52,411 bases of DNA from an uncultured Oscillospiraceae bacterium (GTDB lineage: Bacteria; Bacillota; Clostridia; Oscillospirales; Acutalibacteraceae): the NCBI GenBank assembly GCA_900548305.1, contig URJZ01000010.1, positions 1-52,411 on the forward strand, written 5' to 3'. Within the stretch, counting starts at the first letter, position 1; each line of letters opens with the position of its first letter. Below are positions 9,350 to 17,047 of the stretch, piece by piece. A program made the position numbers and the translations under genes. The notes beneath the pieces were generated by a model, which did no database searches, was not told where the DNA came from, and worked only from the letters and a program-made list of their open reading frames with translations.

Positions 9350-10429
9350 ATGAAAACAAAATTAATTTGTATGGCACTTTTAGCAACAATGGCAGTCAGT
9401 TTAACTGCTTGTGGAACCACTGGAGGAAATGGTAATACTTCGAGTGAGACGAATACATCATCGGTAGTGCAGTCAACCGGAATTACGATTACAGATTCTG
9501 CTGGAAGAGAAGTAACATTAGAACAGCCTTTGGAAACAGTGGTTACTTTTAATTCAAGCTTATATGATACTTTGGTATCTTTGGGAGCTGCAGATACGGT
9601 GATAGGTGTAGGTGATTCTATTAAAAAAGCAATTGCTGATGGTGTTCCAAGTGTAGGTGCGTGGAATGATCCCAATATAGAAAAAATTCTTGAATTAAAA
9701 CCTGACGCTGTGCTCACCTATAAAAGCTATATGACAGATGAAAATGAGAAAATGTTGGAAGATGCAGGTATAAAATGTATTTATTTGGAGTTATCAAAAG
9801 CTGATCAAGTTACAAATGAAATGACTTCTTTAGGAAAAATTTTTGGAGAAGAAGAGCAAGCCCAAAAATATGTAGACTTTTGTAATAAGTACAATAACCT
9901 AATAGAAGAGAGATTAAAAAATATAAAAGAAGAAGACAGAGTAAAAGTTTATTATGAAGGTTATACAGATTATAAGAGTGCAAACAACACAACAGGCGGT
10001 CATCAGTTGGTAACCTCTGCTGGTGGAATTAATATTGCAGCAGATGAAGCTACTGAATTTCCGGAAATTAGTGATGAATGGGTATTGGAGCAAAGTCCTC
10101 AAGCTGTTGTAAAATTGGTAAGTAATACCAAAAATATCTTAGGGCCTAATGTGACAGATACATCCAAAGCAGAAGAGGTATATAATAATTTAATCTCTCG
10201 TCCGGGCTGGTCTGAAATGCAGGCTGTAAAAGAAGGAAAAGTAATAATTTTAGCTTCTGAAATAGGCACTACTGCTACAGGTAGCGTTATTGGTTCCTTG
10301 TATTTAGCCAAGGAATTTTATCCGGAACAATTTAAGGATATTGATTTAGCTAAAGTGCATCAAGAATTCCAAGAAACTTTATTTAATAGTGAGTTAACAG
10401 GAATCTATGCTTATCCTACAGTGAAATAA
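9350..10429 (+). CDS. ABC substrate-binding lipoprotein (iron complex/cobalamin/heme type)
   Basis: From ATG 9350 (359 aa) the protein has a lipoprotein signal with lipobox LTAC and lipidated Cys at residue 21, a short S/T/G/N-rich spacer, and a periplasmic-binding-protein fold of the BtuF/FecB/HmuT group. ITDSAGREVTL and VPSVGAWNDPNIEKILELKP are characteristic of that group. The ATG has GAAGGAG six bases upstream; an in-frame ATG 18 nt earlier has no ribosome site. It would capture a metal complex outside the membrane and deliver it to the permease encoded next. The ligand cannot be told from the sequence. The gene lies 14 nt after the CobN-like gene. Confidence 0.87.
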   Translation: MKTKLICMALLATMAVSLTACGTTGGNGNTSSETNTSSVVQSTGITITDSAGREVTLEQPLETVVTFNSSLYDTLVSLGAADTVIGVGDSIKKAIADGVPSVGAWNDPNIEKILELKPDAVLTYKSYMTDENEKMLEDAGIKCIYLELSKADQVTNEMTSLGKIFGEEEQAQKYVDFCNKYNNLIEERLKNIKEEDRVKVYYEGYTDYKSANNTTGGHQLVTSAGGINIAADEATEFPEISDEWVLEQSPQAVVKLVSNTKNILGPNVTDTSKAEEVYNNLISRPGWSEMQAVKEGKVIILASEIGTTATGSVIGSLYLAKEFYPEQFKDIDLAKVHQEFQETLFNSELTGIYAYPTVK

Positions 10430-10473
10430 GGTTGTAATAATTTGTAAGAAAAGAATTGTGGTGTATTTTAAAT

Positions 10474-11559
10474 ATGAATAAAACTTCTGCTGCCATTGAT
10501 GCCTCTGGACTCAAAGAAATAAAAATAGAATATTCTAAAGGAAAAAAGAAAAAAATTATTTTAATTATTTCTTTAAGTGTTGCTTTATTTATTGCGTCTA
10601 TTGTGGCAATTACTTTGGGGGCTTCCTCTGTGAATTTTAATACAGTCTTGCAAGTGTTTGGAGACTTATTTGTACATAATGATGCTGTAACCGAAACGCA
10701 AAGACAAATTGTATTGGGAATTCGTTTGCCTCGTGTGTTAGCCGCTATTTTAGCAGGCATTGCATTGTCTAATGCAGGGTTATTAATGCAAGGTGTATTC
10801 CAAAATCCATTGGTAAGTCCATATACTTTAGGTGTTTCAAACGGTGCTTCTTTTGGTGCAGCTTTGGCTATTGTGTTTAGTTCCCATTTTGCATTTTTAA
10901 ATTTAGGTACATATTTAATTCCTGTGTTTGCTTTCATCAGCTCTGTTTTGACAATGATATTGGTATACGGTATTGCCAAAATTGCCAAAAACTCTTCTAA
11001 AACGCTCATTTTATCCGGTGTTGCTGTTGGCTATTTGTTTTCTGCATTGGTATCTTTAATTAAATATGTAAGTGATACAAAAGAATTACCGGAGTTGGTT
11101 TTCTGGACGATGGGTGGTTTTTCAGGTATCAACTGGATTGCAATTGCAATTATGGCAGGAGCGTGCTTGGTTAGCTTTATTATCATGATGTACTTTTCTT
11201 GGGACTTAAATGTTATGACGGCCGGAGAGGAATCTGCAATTAGCTTGGGTGTTAATTATAAAAAAATACGTATGATTGCATTTGTTTTATCCACAATATT
11301 AACTGCGGTAGCGGTTTCTTTTACAGGGGTGATTGGTTTTGTTGGCCTCATAGCTCCGCATGTCACTCGTATGATAGTAGGCAGCGATTATCGTTATATG
11401 ATTCCGGTGTCTTCATTGGTAGGAGCTATTTTATTACTACTGTCCGATACGGTAGGAAGAAATATTATAGCACCGACACAATTACCGGTAGGAATTATTA
11501 CATCCGTGATCGGTGTACCATTTTTCCTCTATCTAATTATCAGGAAACGGGGGAGATAG
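10474..11559 (+). CDS. FecCD-family ABC importer permease
   Basis: This 361-aa protein is rich in membrane segments and carries FecCD/BtuC signatures such as GIRLPRVLAAILAGIALSNA, MQGVFQNPLVSPYTLGVSNG and FVGLIAPHVTRM. It forms the membrane channel of the importer. The N-terminus is hydrophilic and lysine-rich. ATG 10474 is the most natural start, although an in-frame TTG lies at 10456 and neither has a strong ribosome site. The gap to the lipoprotein gene is 44 nt and the gap to the ATPase gene is 1 nt. Confidence 0.88.
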   Translation: MNKTSAAIDASGLKEIKIEYSKGKKKKIILIISLSVALFIASIVAITLGASSVNFNTVLQVFGDLFVHNDAVTETQRQIVLGIRLPRVLAAILAGIALSNAGLLMQGVFQNPLVSPYTLGVSNGASFGAALAIVFSSHFAFLNLGTYLIPVFAFISSVLTMILVYGIAKIAKNSSKTLILSGVAVGYLFSALVSLIKYVSDTKELPELVFWTMGGFSGINWIAIAIMAGACLVSFIIMMYFSWDLNVMTAGEESAISLGVNYKKIRMIAFVLSTILTAVAVSFTGVIGFVGLIAPHVTRMIVGSDYRYMIPVSSLVGAILLLLSDTVGRNIIAPTQLPVGIITSVIGVPFFLYLIIRKRGR

Positions 11560-11560
11560 T

Positions 11561-12313
11561 ATGCGTTTGGATGTTAAAAATTTAGATTTTGGATATGCAA
11601 AAAAAGTACAAATATTACATAATATTAATTTTTCTGCAGAAAGCGGACAATTAGTTTCTTTAATAGGGCCTAATGGTTCAGGAAAAACAACAATTATAAA
11701 ATGTATTAATCAGATATTATCTCCTCAGTCAGGTCAAATACTTTTAGATGATATCAATATTCATACCATGCGCACAATGGAGTTAGCCAAAAAAATAGGA
11801 TATGTCCCCCAGATGACAAAAAATTTTATGGGTGGAACGGTGTTGGATGCAGTATTGATGGGGAGAAGGCCTTATATTAAATGGAAGATTACTGATTATG
11901 ATGTTACATTGGTTTTAGAGATTTTAAAAAAGTTAGAAATTACCCATTTAGCACATAAAGAATATGAATCACTATCCGGTGGTCAAAAACAAAAAGTATT
12001 AATTGCCAGAGCATTGGCGCAAGATCCTGATGTATATTTATTTGATGAACCAACTAGTTTTTTGGATATTAAAAATCAGCTTGAGATTATGAACATAGCG
12101 AAAGAATTGGTACATCAACATCATAAATTAGTAATTATGGTTGTTCATGATTTAACTATGGCATTAAGATATTCAGATTATATTATATTGCTGGAAAAAG
12201 GTTCTATTATTTCTCAGGGAGCGGCTCATGAAGTTTTAAATCCAGAAAACATATTTAATGTATATGGAGTAGATGTTAATATTTTAGATGGAAATTATGT
12301 TGCACCTATTTAG
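11561..12313 (+). CDS. FecE/BtuD-type ABC importer ATPase
   Basis: This 250-aa ATPase has Walker A GPNGSGKT, the signature LSGGQKQK, Walker B DVYLFDEP and the H-loop in VVHDLTMAL. It completes a substrate-binding protein/permease/ATPase importer of the iron-siderophore, heme and cobalamin class. Its start lies one base after the permease stop, with GGGGGAG just upstream, so it is probably coupled. It is the last gene of the operon, and terminator-like hairpins follow. Confidence 0.9.
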   Translation: MRLDVKNLDFGYAKKVQILHNINFSAESGQLVSLIGPNGSGKTTIIKCINQILSPQSGQILLDDINIHTMRTMELAKKIGYVPQMTKNFMGGTVLDAVLMGRRPYIKWKITDYDVTLVLEILKKLEITHLAHKEYESLSGGQKQKVLIARALAQDPDVYLFDEPTSFLDIKNQLEIMNIAKELVHQHHKLVIMVVHDLTMALRYSDYIILLEKGSIISQGAAHEVLNPENIFNVYGVDVNILDGNYVAPI

Positions 12314-12492
12314 AACATATTTTTATGTTTCATAGCAACAGAATTTAAGTGGATTCTCGATATAGCGAAAAATTTGTAAATATATCATGTATTCTCCGTT
12401 TCTAATTTTATTTGGGAAAGGAGAATACAAGTTGCTTATCGTGCTACGCAAATGTTTTCATAGTAGCTGAAAAGAAATACTATAATATTGTA

Positions 12493-12533
12493 ATAAAAGT
12501 AGCTTTTTGTAATTTATGAAAGGCTACTTTTGT
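12493..12533. terminator. Hairpin ending the chelatase/transport operon
   Basis: AAAAGTAGC (12495-12503) pairs with GCTACTTTT (12523-12531). The A and T runs on the outer sides suit a terminator. An earlier 9-nt pair, GTATTCTCC with GGAGAATAC at about 12390-12430, has no T-run. The remaining bases between 12314 and 12590 show nothing else I recognise. Confidence 0.5.
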
Positions 12534-12592
12534 CATATATGATTTATGGTATCATTCATTTTATAAAAATATAATTTTACGGATGGTTTTCA

Positions 12593-12621
12593 TTGACACT
12601 CAGTGTTATTTATGATATCAT
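12593..12621 (+). promoter_or_regulatory. Promoter of the tRNA gene
   Basis: -35 TTGACA (12593-12598), a 17-nt spacer and -10 TATCAT (12616-12621). Transcription would start near 12628, about 53 nt before the mature tRNA. Confidence 0.7.
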
Positions 12622-12635
12622 AAATAACACTGAGT
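12598..12635. repeat. Perfect 38-bp palindrome covering the tRNA promoter
   Basis: Positions 12598-12635 read identically on both strands, centred on GATATC. The palindrome starts at the last base of the -35 box and covers the spacer, -10 and likely start site. It could be an operator, a cruciform, or the footprint of an inserted element. No matching regulator is identified. Confidence 0.8.
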
Positions 12636-12680
12636 TTATACATTGGGCTAGTAGTACAGCCTGTTTTTCCTTTTTTATAA

Positions 12681-12757
12681 GGGCCATTAGCTCAGTTGGT
12701 CAGAGCAACCGGCTCATAACCGGTCGGTCCCGGGTTCGAATCCCTGATGGCCCACCA
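12681..12757 (+). tRNA. tRNA with CAT anticodon (probably tRNA-Met)
   Basis: A complete cloverleaf of 77 nt including an encoded CCA. Acceptor arms GGGCCAT and ATGGCCC pair fully, the D arm reads AGCTCAGTTGG, the anticodon stem ACCGG/CCGGT encloses CTCATAA with anticodon CAT, and the T arm contains GGTTCGAATCC. CAT is used by elongator Met, initiator Met and the lysidine-modified Ile2 tRNA. The paired first acceptor base argues against the initiator. I cannot separate Met from Ile2 with certainty. Confidence 0.93.
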
Positions 12758-12770
12758 TACCAATATTATA

Positions 12771-12807
12771 CAAAGCCCCCGAGAATGTTATTTTCTCGGG
12801 GGCTTTG
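12771..12807 (+). terminator. Terminator after the tRNA
   Basis: A 15-bp perfect stem (12771-12785 with 12793-12807), GC-rich in the middle, with a 7-nt loop. The T-rich tail is short (TTATTAT). Confidence 0.7.
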
Positions 12808-12891
12808 TTATTATAAAGATGACTTGTATAATTTTATACATATTAATAGAGTTGTTAAGAGACTGGTTAGGCGTTGAAAGCTTAGCCATTT

Positions 12892-12918
12892 TATTATTTT
12901 TACTATGCAAAAATAATA
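12892..12918. terminator. AT-rich hairpin, possible end of the xre-like transcript
   Basis: TATTATTTTT (12892-12901) pairs with AAAAATAATA (12909-12918). It lies downstream of the minus-strand regulator and could end its transcript, but the stem is entirely A/T. Confidence 0.3.
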
Positions 12919-12977
12919 TTTCCTATAATTCTAAAAATATATAATTTTTAACATAATATATTCCAAGAGGAATAATG

Positions 12978-13280
12978 TCAATTACCAGTATCTTTAAAAC
13001 ATTCAATGGTATCTAATAATGCAGAGACTTGTTTCTGTGAAAGTCCCTTTACCGAAATTGTAGAGGTGTTTTCTAATCCTAAAAGATAATCAGTTGAAAT
13101 ATCAAATACCTTAGCTAATTCGACGATGTATTGAGTAGAAGGAACAGATAATCCCATTTCCCAAGCGTTTACTCCAGAGCGAGACAATCCTAATAATCGA
13201 GCAACTTCTGATTGGGTCATTCCTTTTCTTATTCGTAATGCTTTTATTTTATCTGCTAATGTAAATAATTCTTTTGACAT
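12978..13280 (-). CDS. XRE-family helix-turn-helix regulator
   Basis: This 100-aa protein is mostly one HTH_3 domain (about residues 10-66: IKALRIRKGMTQSEVARLLG, then LSRSGVNAWEMG), followed by a short tail. The start ATG at 13280 has AGGTGAG upstream. It is divergent from the interrupted HhH-type gene, and the gap contains dyads. Small proteins of this kind are often autoregulators of adjacent accessory genes; the target here is not known. Confidence 0.85.
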   Translation of the reverse strand: MSKELFTLADKIKALRIRKGMTQSEVARLLGLSRSGVNAWEMGLSVPSTQYIVELAKVFDISTDYLLGLENTSTISVKGLSQKQVSALLDTIECFKDTGN

Positions 13281-13329
13281 AGAAACTCACCTCTTTTTAA
13301 ATTAGATTACAATAATCTTTACGATATTT

Positions 13330-13361
13330 CATTATCATAATGATAGCTATAATTGATAATG
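13330..13361. promoter_or_regulatory. Dyads between the xre-like gene and the divergent gene
   Basis: CATTATCA (13330-13337) pairs with TGATAATG (13354-13361), and CATTATCATAATG (13330-13342) is itself a palindrome. This fits an XRE operator with more than one binding mode. The assignment is positional. Confidence 0.35.
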
Positions 13362-13440
13362 AAGATAAAATATTGTAGAATTTTATATAGTTTGGAGTTT
13401 GGAGAAATACCAGAATTATTTTTAAAGGAGAACATGTAAA

Positions 13441-14223
13441 ATGGACAGTATAAATCAAGCGGCTGAGACCGTCAAACATATGGAAGACGATTTACGCCAA
13501 AAATTTTTGGAAAACGGTCAAGAAATAAAATTATGGGAGAACACACATATCAAACACCAAATAGATAGAAGAGAAAACGGAGATGTATTTTCTCTCAGAG
13601 ACCATATCCGAGCAATGGTTTATTCTATGCTTAGCAGTGAAAGTCCTTGGGAGCGAATGGAAAACAGCATTGATATTGAAACAGGAAGAATTATTCCCTT
13701 AGATGAATTATTTCATCAATATGACGCGGAATATTTGCTGCAATGTGAGCCAAATCAGTTAACGGAAGGGATAAAAAAACTTGGTTATGCCGGTCGCTTT
13801 ACTGAAAAACAGATAAAAGTATTGCTTGAAACCAATATCAAAAAGCTGAGAGAATTTGAAAAACAATGCGGCAATGTTGATGTCTATTACCAACAATTGA
13901 TTGAGAAAGATGCTACCTTAAAAAGCTTGGTAAAATCCCTGTAAGATTCTACCAGCAAAGATAAAATGGAACAAATGGCAGAGGCGCTTGTGTCGGAATA
14001 TTTGCGTAATGTAGGCTATGACCTTGCAAAGCCGGACAGGCATTTATCAAAAATTTTGGGAAGCACAGGCTTGGGTTGCTCTGATAAAGCCGAAGTACCG
14101 CCGTACGAAGTCATTGATATTGTTGCAGAGATTGCGAATATTGTGGGAAAAGGACCGGCTGAAGTGGACTATATTTTGTGGTCGGCCTGTGCCAAAGGGT
14201 ATGGAGAAAAGTGTATAAAATAA
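13441..14223 (+). pseudogene. Probable HhH-type (DNA-glycosylase-like) gene split by one in-frame stop
   Basis: One reading frame runs from ATG 13441 (AAAGGAG upstream) to TAA 14223, interrupted only by TAA at 13942-13944. The first part (167 aa) is acidic and helical. The part after the stop continues in the same frame with DSTSKDKMEQMAEALVSEYL, then GYDLAKPDRHL and a Cys-containing end (AEVDYILWSACAKGYGEKC). I read this as an HhH-GPD-like family of about 260 aa, where KPDRH would be near the catalytic Asp; the family name is from memory and not firm. No frameshift is needed, so a single TCA-to-TAA type change would explain it. The second part could be re-initiated at ATG 13966, but no good ribosome site is seen. 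Confidence 0.6.
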
Positions 14224-14258
14224 AACCAATCAAGAGTGTGTTTGAATGTTTAAAAATA

Positions 14259-14285
14259 CAAATATTTTATAGTATAAAATATTTG
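14259..14285. promoter_or_regulatory. 27-bp palindrome upstream of the PspC-like gene
   Basis: Two perfect 13-nt arms (14259-14271 and 14273-14285) flank a single G at 14272. The dyad ends 22 nt before the ATG at 14308, with GGAAGGG between them. It could be an operator overlapping a -10 box or an RNA hairpin in the leader. Confidence 0.5.
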
Positions 14286-14307
14286 AGAAAATGGAAGGGA
14301 AATTATT

Positions 14308-15009
14308 ATGCCACAGAATGATATGATTACTCTCGATAGAGATATACATTGTCCATATTGTGCTCAAATAAAAGGGTATGAGAATAATAGAAATGCGATT
14401 TTAATCAATAAGCACGATGGAAGACAGTGGAGTCTTGGATTGCCGTTTCGAGGACTGAAAAATTTACTTGGTCTCTACTACTTAAACTTTTTTTGGATTT
14501 GTAGATATGGGTTTAAGATGTACGAACTTAGCAGGGTTAATAAAAATACTACATACGTTTTTTGCCCTGTATGTGGTAATGTGGTATCAGCGAATGCGCC
14601 GGAAGAGGTAAGGGCGGAAGGAGAAGAGAATAAGCTTTATCGTACACGCAGAAATAAATGTATTGGTGGATTGAGTCAAGGGATTGCTGACTTTCTAGAT
14701 ATTTCTGCTGCATGGGTTAAGTTTATGAACTGGATTATTATCCTTACTGGTATATATATTGTTCTTGCAATGCACATTCCTTTTAAAGAGGATATTGAAA
14801 AAGGTTTTCGAACGGGGAATAAGCCGTTTGTTAAAGCTGTAAAAGGAAAATGGTTTTTTGGTATCTGTAAGGGTATTTCTAATAAATATGAAATATCTAT
14901 TGTTTACCTTCGTATTGTTTTTGGAATAATAGCTTTCACTATTATTCCAGGAATTATTTATTTAGTTTATGGGTTAACGTGCAAGAGGAAGGAAGAAGAT
15001 AATGGTTAA
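14308..15009 (+). CDS. Membrane protein with N-terminal zinc-ribbon-like CxxC pairs and two PspC-like domains
   Basis: In this 233-aa protein, CPYC near residue 16 and CPVC near residue 93 form a likely split zinc-binding site. Two similar segments follow, each a basic CxGxxxGI(A/S) stretch and a hydrophobic span: KCIGGLSQGIADFLDISAAW and later GICKGISNKYEISIVYLRIV. These resemble the PspC domain of envelope-stress proteins. The duplicated PspC and the zinc-ribbon front are unusual. The stop overlaps the next ATG by 8 nt, so the two genes form a unit. A role in envelope sensing is inferred from the domain only. Confidence 0.65.
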   Translation: MPQNDMITLDRDIHCPYCAQIKGYENNRNAILINKHDGRQWSLGLPFRGLKNLLGLYYLNFFWICRYGFKMYELSRVNKNTTYVFCPVCGNVVSANAPEEVRAEGEENKLYRTRRNKCIGGLSQGIADFLDISAAWVKFMNWIIILTGIYIVLAMHIPFKEDIEKGFRTGNKPFVKAVKGKWFFGICKGISNKYEISIVYLRIVFGIIAFTIIPGIIYLVYGLTCKRKEEDNG

Positions 15010-15826
15010 CTTTCCTGAAGGTTGGGGAAAAGGTCATTTGCCTGAAGGTTGGGGAAAAAAGGCCGGATCATCTTCTGAAAAAGACAAAAATACAGACAAT
15101 CTTATCGAAAATGTTGAAGAGTCGGAACAAGATTTTTTAACTGGAGATGAAATCAAAGCCAAATTAGGTTCTGAACTATCTAATTTCAAAAAAGTATTAG
15201 ATACGCACACTGATGCTATTAAAAATAGTACTAAGTATGTTGGAAAAAAGAGTAATAAAGTCAGTGAAGAAAAAACAAAATCGGGCGTTGAAACTATTAA
15301 AGATTATAACATTTCTGATGAGAAACATATCGAGTTATCAACAGAACCAAAGATGGAAGAGAATACGCCATCTTTCAATCATTCTGAAAATATATCTTCA
15401 ACTCCAGATGAAATATCTAATAATCCCAAAAATGAAAAAAGTAAGAAACGATTTATTTTAATTATATCGTTTGTTGTTGTAGGGATAATTGCAATTTTAA
15501 TTGGAATTTTTTTGTTTCTATATTTTTATAAGAATAACGAAAGTTCTGTTGTATCAGAGAGCGAAACTGTATCTGATATGCAATCAATGGTAGAATCTGC
15601 TACTATTGAAGTGTTCACGCCATACCAACTGCAAATTGAATCTCTTGGAGCATTAATTTATAGTGGTCCTGGTTATGAGTATGCCATTGTTGACTCAATT
15701 CAAGAAGTTGGTTCATATACCATTATTGATGAAGTTCAACAAACCACAGGGGATGAGATTACTACTTGGGGAAAATTAGAATCAGATAGAGGCTGGATTA
15801 ATCTGAATGAGATAAATATGTGGTGA
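15002..15826 (+). CDS. Single-pass membrane protein with SH3-like C-terminus
   Basis: This 274-aa protein begins with a twice-repeated PEGWGK motif, which I do not recognise. A long charged, probably disordered cytoplasmic region follows up to about residue 148, then a basic KKR and one strong membrane span (about 149-175). The outer part ends in a domain that looks like a bacterial SH3 (GALIYSGPGYEYAIVDSI, then WGKLESDRGWINL). Such domains usually bind cell-wall peptides. Together with the preceding PspC-like gene it suggests a small envelope cassette. It overlaps the following reading frame by 7 nt. Confidence 0.65.
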   Translation: MVNFPEGWGKGHLPEGWGKKAGSSSEKDKNTDNLIENVEESEQDFLTGDEIKAKLGSELSNFKKVLDTHTDAIKNSTKYVGKKSNKVSEEKTKSGVETIKDYNISDEKHIELSTEPKMEENTPSFNHSENISSTPDEISNNPKNEKSKKRFILIISFVVVGIIAILIGIFLFLYFYKNNESSVVSESETVSDMQSMVESATIEVFTPYQLQIESLGALIYSGPGYEYAIVDSIQEVGSYTIIDEVQQTTGDEITTWGKLESDRGWINLNEINMW

Positions 15827-16185
15827 AAGGAGTAACCACATATTATGCAGTGACAGATCCTAACTATCAAAGTATTGCTGATATTAAAGCAGCTGTAGAA
15901 TCTGTGTATACAAAACAAGTTGCGACAGAGCATTTTTATAAAAATAGGATTGATAATACTTCCCATCCTGCGTTTATAGAAGAAAATGGGAAATTATATG
16001 TTTCCCCAGGAGGTATTGGGGGAGGTTATACGTGGGATATTGATGGTTTAACCATGCTCAAAACAGAGAATCCCAATGTAGTATTTATCCAGATAGAATG
16101 TGAAGGTTATGGCTCAATAACAAATGAAACCATAAAGATTTGTAAAGAAAATGGAAAATGGCTGTTAGGTAGTGTAATATATTAA
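15820..16185 (+). pseudogene. Truncated IseA-like (endopeptidase-inhibitor fold) domain
   Basis: This frame of 121 codons begins at GTG 15820 inside the end of the previous gene. It reads TYYAVTDPNYQSIADIKAAV, then ENGKLYVSPGGIGGGYTW, resembling the core and C-terminal half of the IseA/YoeB DL-endopeptidase inhibitor fold. There is no signal peptide or membrane span, and the N-terminal helices expected before this point are absent. An AAGGAG at 15827-15832 precedes no well-placed in-frame start. It may be the remnant of a larger secreted protein, or a C-terminal domain once joined to the SH3 protein. A functional small protein cannot be excluded. Confidence 0.45.
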
Positions 16186-16188
16186 TAA

Positions 16189-16228
16189 AAAAGACTCAAA
16201 TTAAAAATATTTTTGATTTGAGTCTTTT
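16189..16228 (+). terminator. Terminator after the SH3/IseA-like genes
   Basis: A 13-bp perfect stem (16189-16201 with 16216-16228) is flanked by A and T runs, so it could work in both directions. Confidence 0.65.
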
Positions 16229-16240
16229 AATTTGTAAAAA

Positions 16241-16276
16241 CAAAAAGACCAAATCTTACGATTTGGTTTCTTTTTG
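16241..16276. terminator. Second hairpin in the same intergenic region
   Basis: CAAAAAGA-CCAAATC pairs with GATTTGG and TTCTTTTTG with a two-base bulge. The stretch from 16277 to 16530 holds no gene I can support. Confidence 0.4.
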
Positions 16277-16534
16277 TACTTGAAAGTATTTGATTGATTG
16301 AGGGTAGAGAAATAATCTTGAAATAGTAGCGACTCTATCTCTTGATTACACTTATATTATAACAGTTTTTTGAGTCAGGTTGTGAATCAATTGTAAATAG
16401 ATTAATATTGTTTTGTAAATAAATTTTCATTTCTTTTTGAACAAGCAGAAAACGTGATTTTCATATAGTTAAAACCTGCATTTTCTATCCCTGTTTTCAA
16501 ACTATAATATTATAGTTTTGTTGGTAAGGCATTA

Positions 16535-16575
16535 TAAAAACAGCCAAAGTATGGAATTATCCAATACTTTGGCTG
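16535..16575 (-). terminator. Terminator of the iscS-iscU transcript
   Basis: CAGCCAAAGTAT (16541-16552) pairs with ATACTTTGGCTG (16564-16575). Read on the minus strand the stem is followed by TTTTTATAATG, directly after the scaffold gene stop. Confidence 0.75.
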
Positions 16576-16578
16576 CTT

Positions 16579-17022
16579 TTAGTGCTCAGTACAACCGCAA
16601 TGGTCGTGATGGTCACAATCTTCAATTGTACCAACAATCGGTGTTGGATCAATACCCTGACGAGTGTAATAATCTGAAACAGCAGCTTTAATAGCTTGTT
16701 CAGCTAATACAGAACAGTGTACTTTTACCGGTGGTAAACCGTCCAGAGCTTCCATAACAGCTCGGTTTGTCAGTTTCAAAGCTTCATCTATTGTCTTGCC
16801 CTTGATAAGTTCTGTTGCCATAGAGCTGGTTGCGATTGCCGCACCGCAGCCAAATGTTTTAAATGTTACGTCTGTAATTACGTTGTTTTCTACTTTGATG
16901 TACATTCTCATAATGTCACCACATTTAGAGTTACCAACTTCTCCAATGCCGTTTGCATCTGCCAATTCGCCAACGTTTCTTGGATTTGCGAAATGGTCCA
17001 TAACTCTTTCACTATATGCCAT
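16579..17022 (-). CDS. iscU: Fe-S cluster scaffold protein, IscU/NifU N-terminal type
   Basis: This 147-aa scaffold assembles Fe-S clusters from sulfur supplied by the adjacent desulfurase. The three ligand cysteines are visible in GNSKCGD, FGCGAA and KVHCSVLAE. The start is ATG 17022, with AGAAAGG upstream; an in-frame GTG three codons earlier overlaps that site. The C-terminus ends in the His/Cys-rich tail CDHHDHCGCTEH, which is not part of the core fold and might bind metal. It lies 25 nt downstream of iscS on the same strand, in the NifU-like arrangement common in Clostridia. Confidence 0.92.
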   Translation of the reverse strand: MAYSERVMDHFANPRNVGELADANGIGEVGNSKCGDIMRMYIKVENNVITDVTFKTFGCGAAIATSSMATELIKGKTIDEALKLTNRAVMEALDGLPPVKVHCSVLAEQAIKAAVSDYYTRQGIDPTPIVGTIEDCDHHDHCGCTEH

Positions 17023-17047
17023 GTTAATCACCTTTCTATTTTCATGT

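Noticed and set aside
10416..11009. 197-codon antisense frame over the FecCD permease
   Set aside because: Hydrophobic codons of the permease create long reverse frames; no start signal.
12593..12877. 94-codon open frame across the tRNA
   Set aside because: It runs through the tRNA, its promoter and terminator; no ribosome site is seen and the composition reflects those elements.
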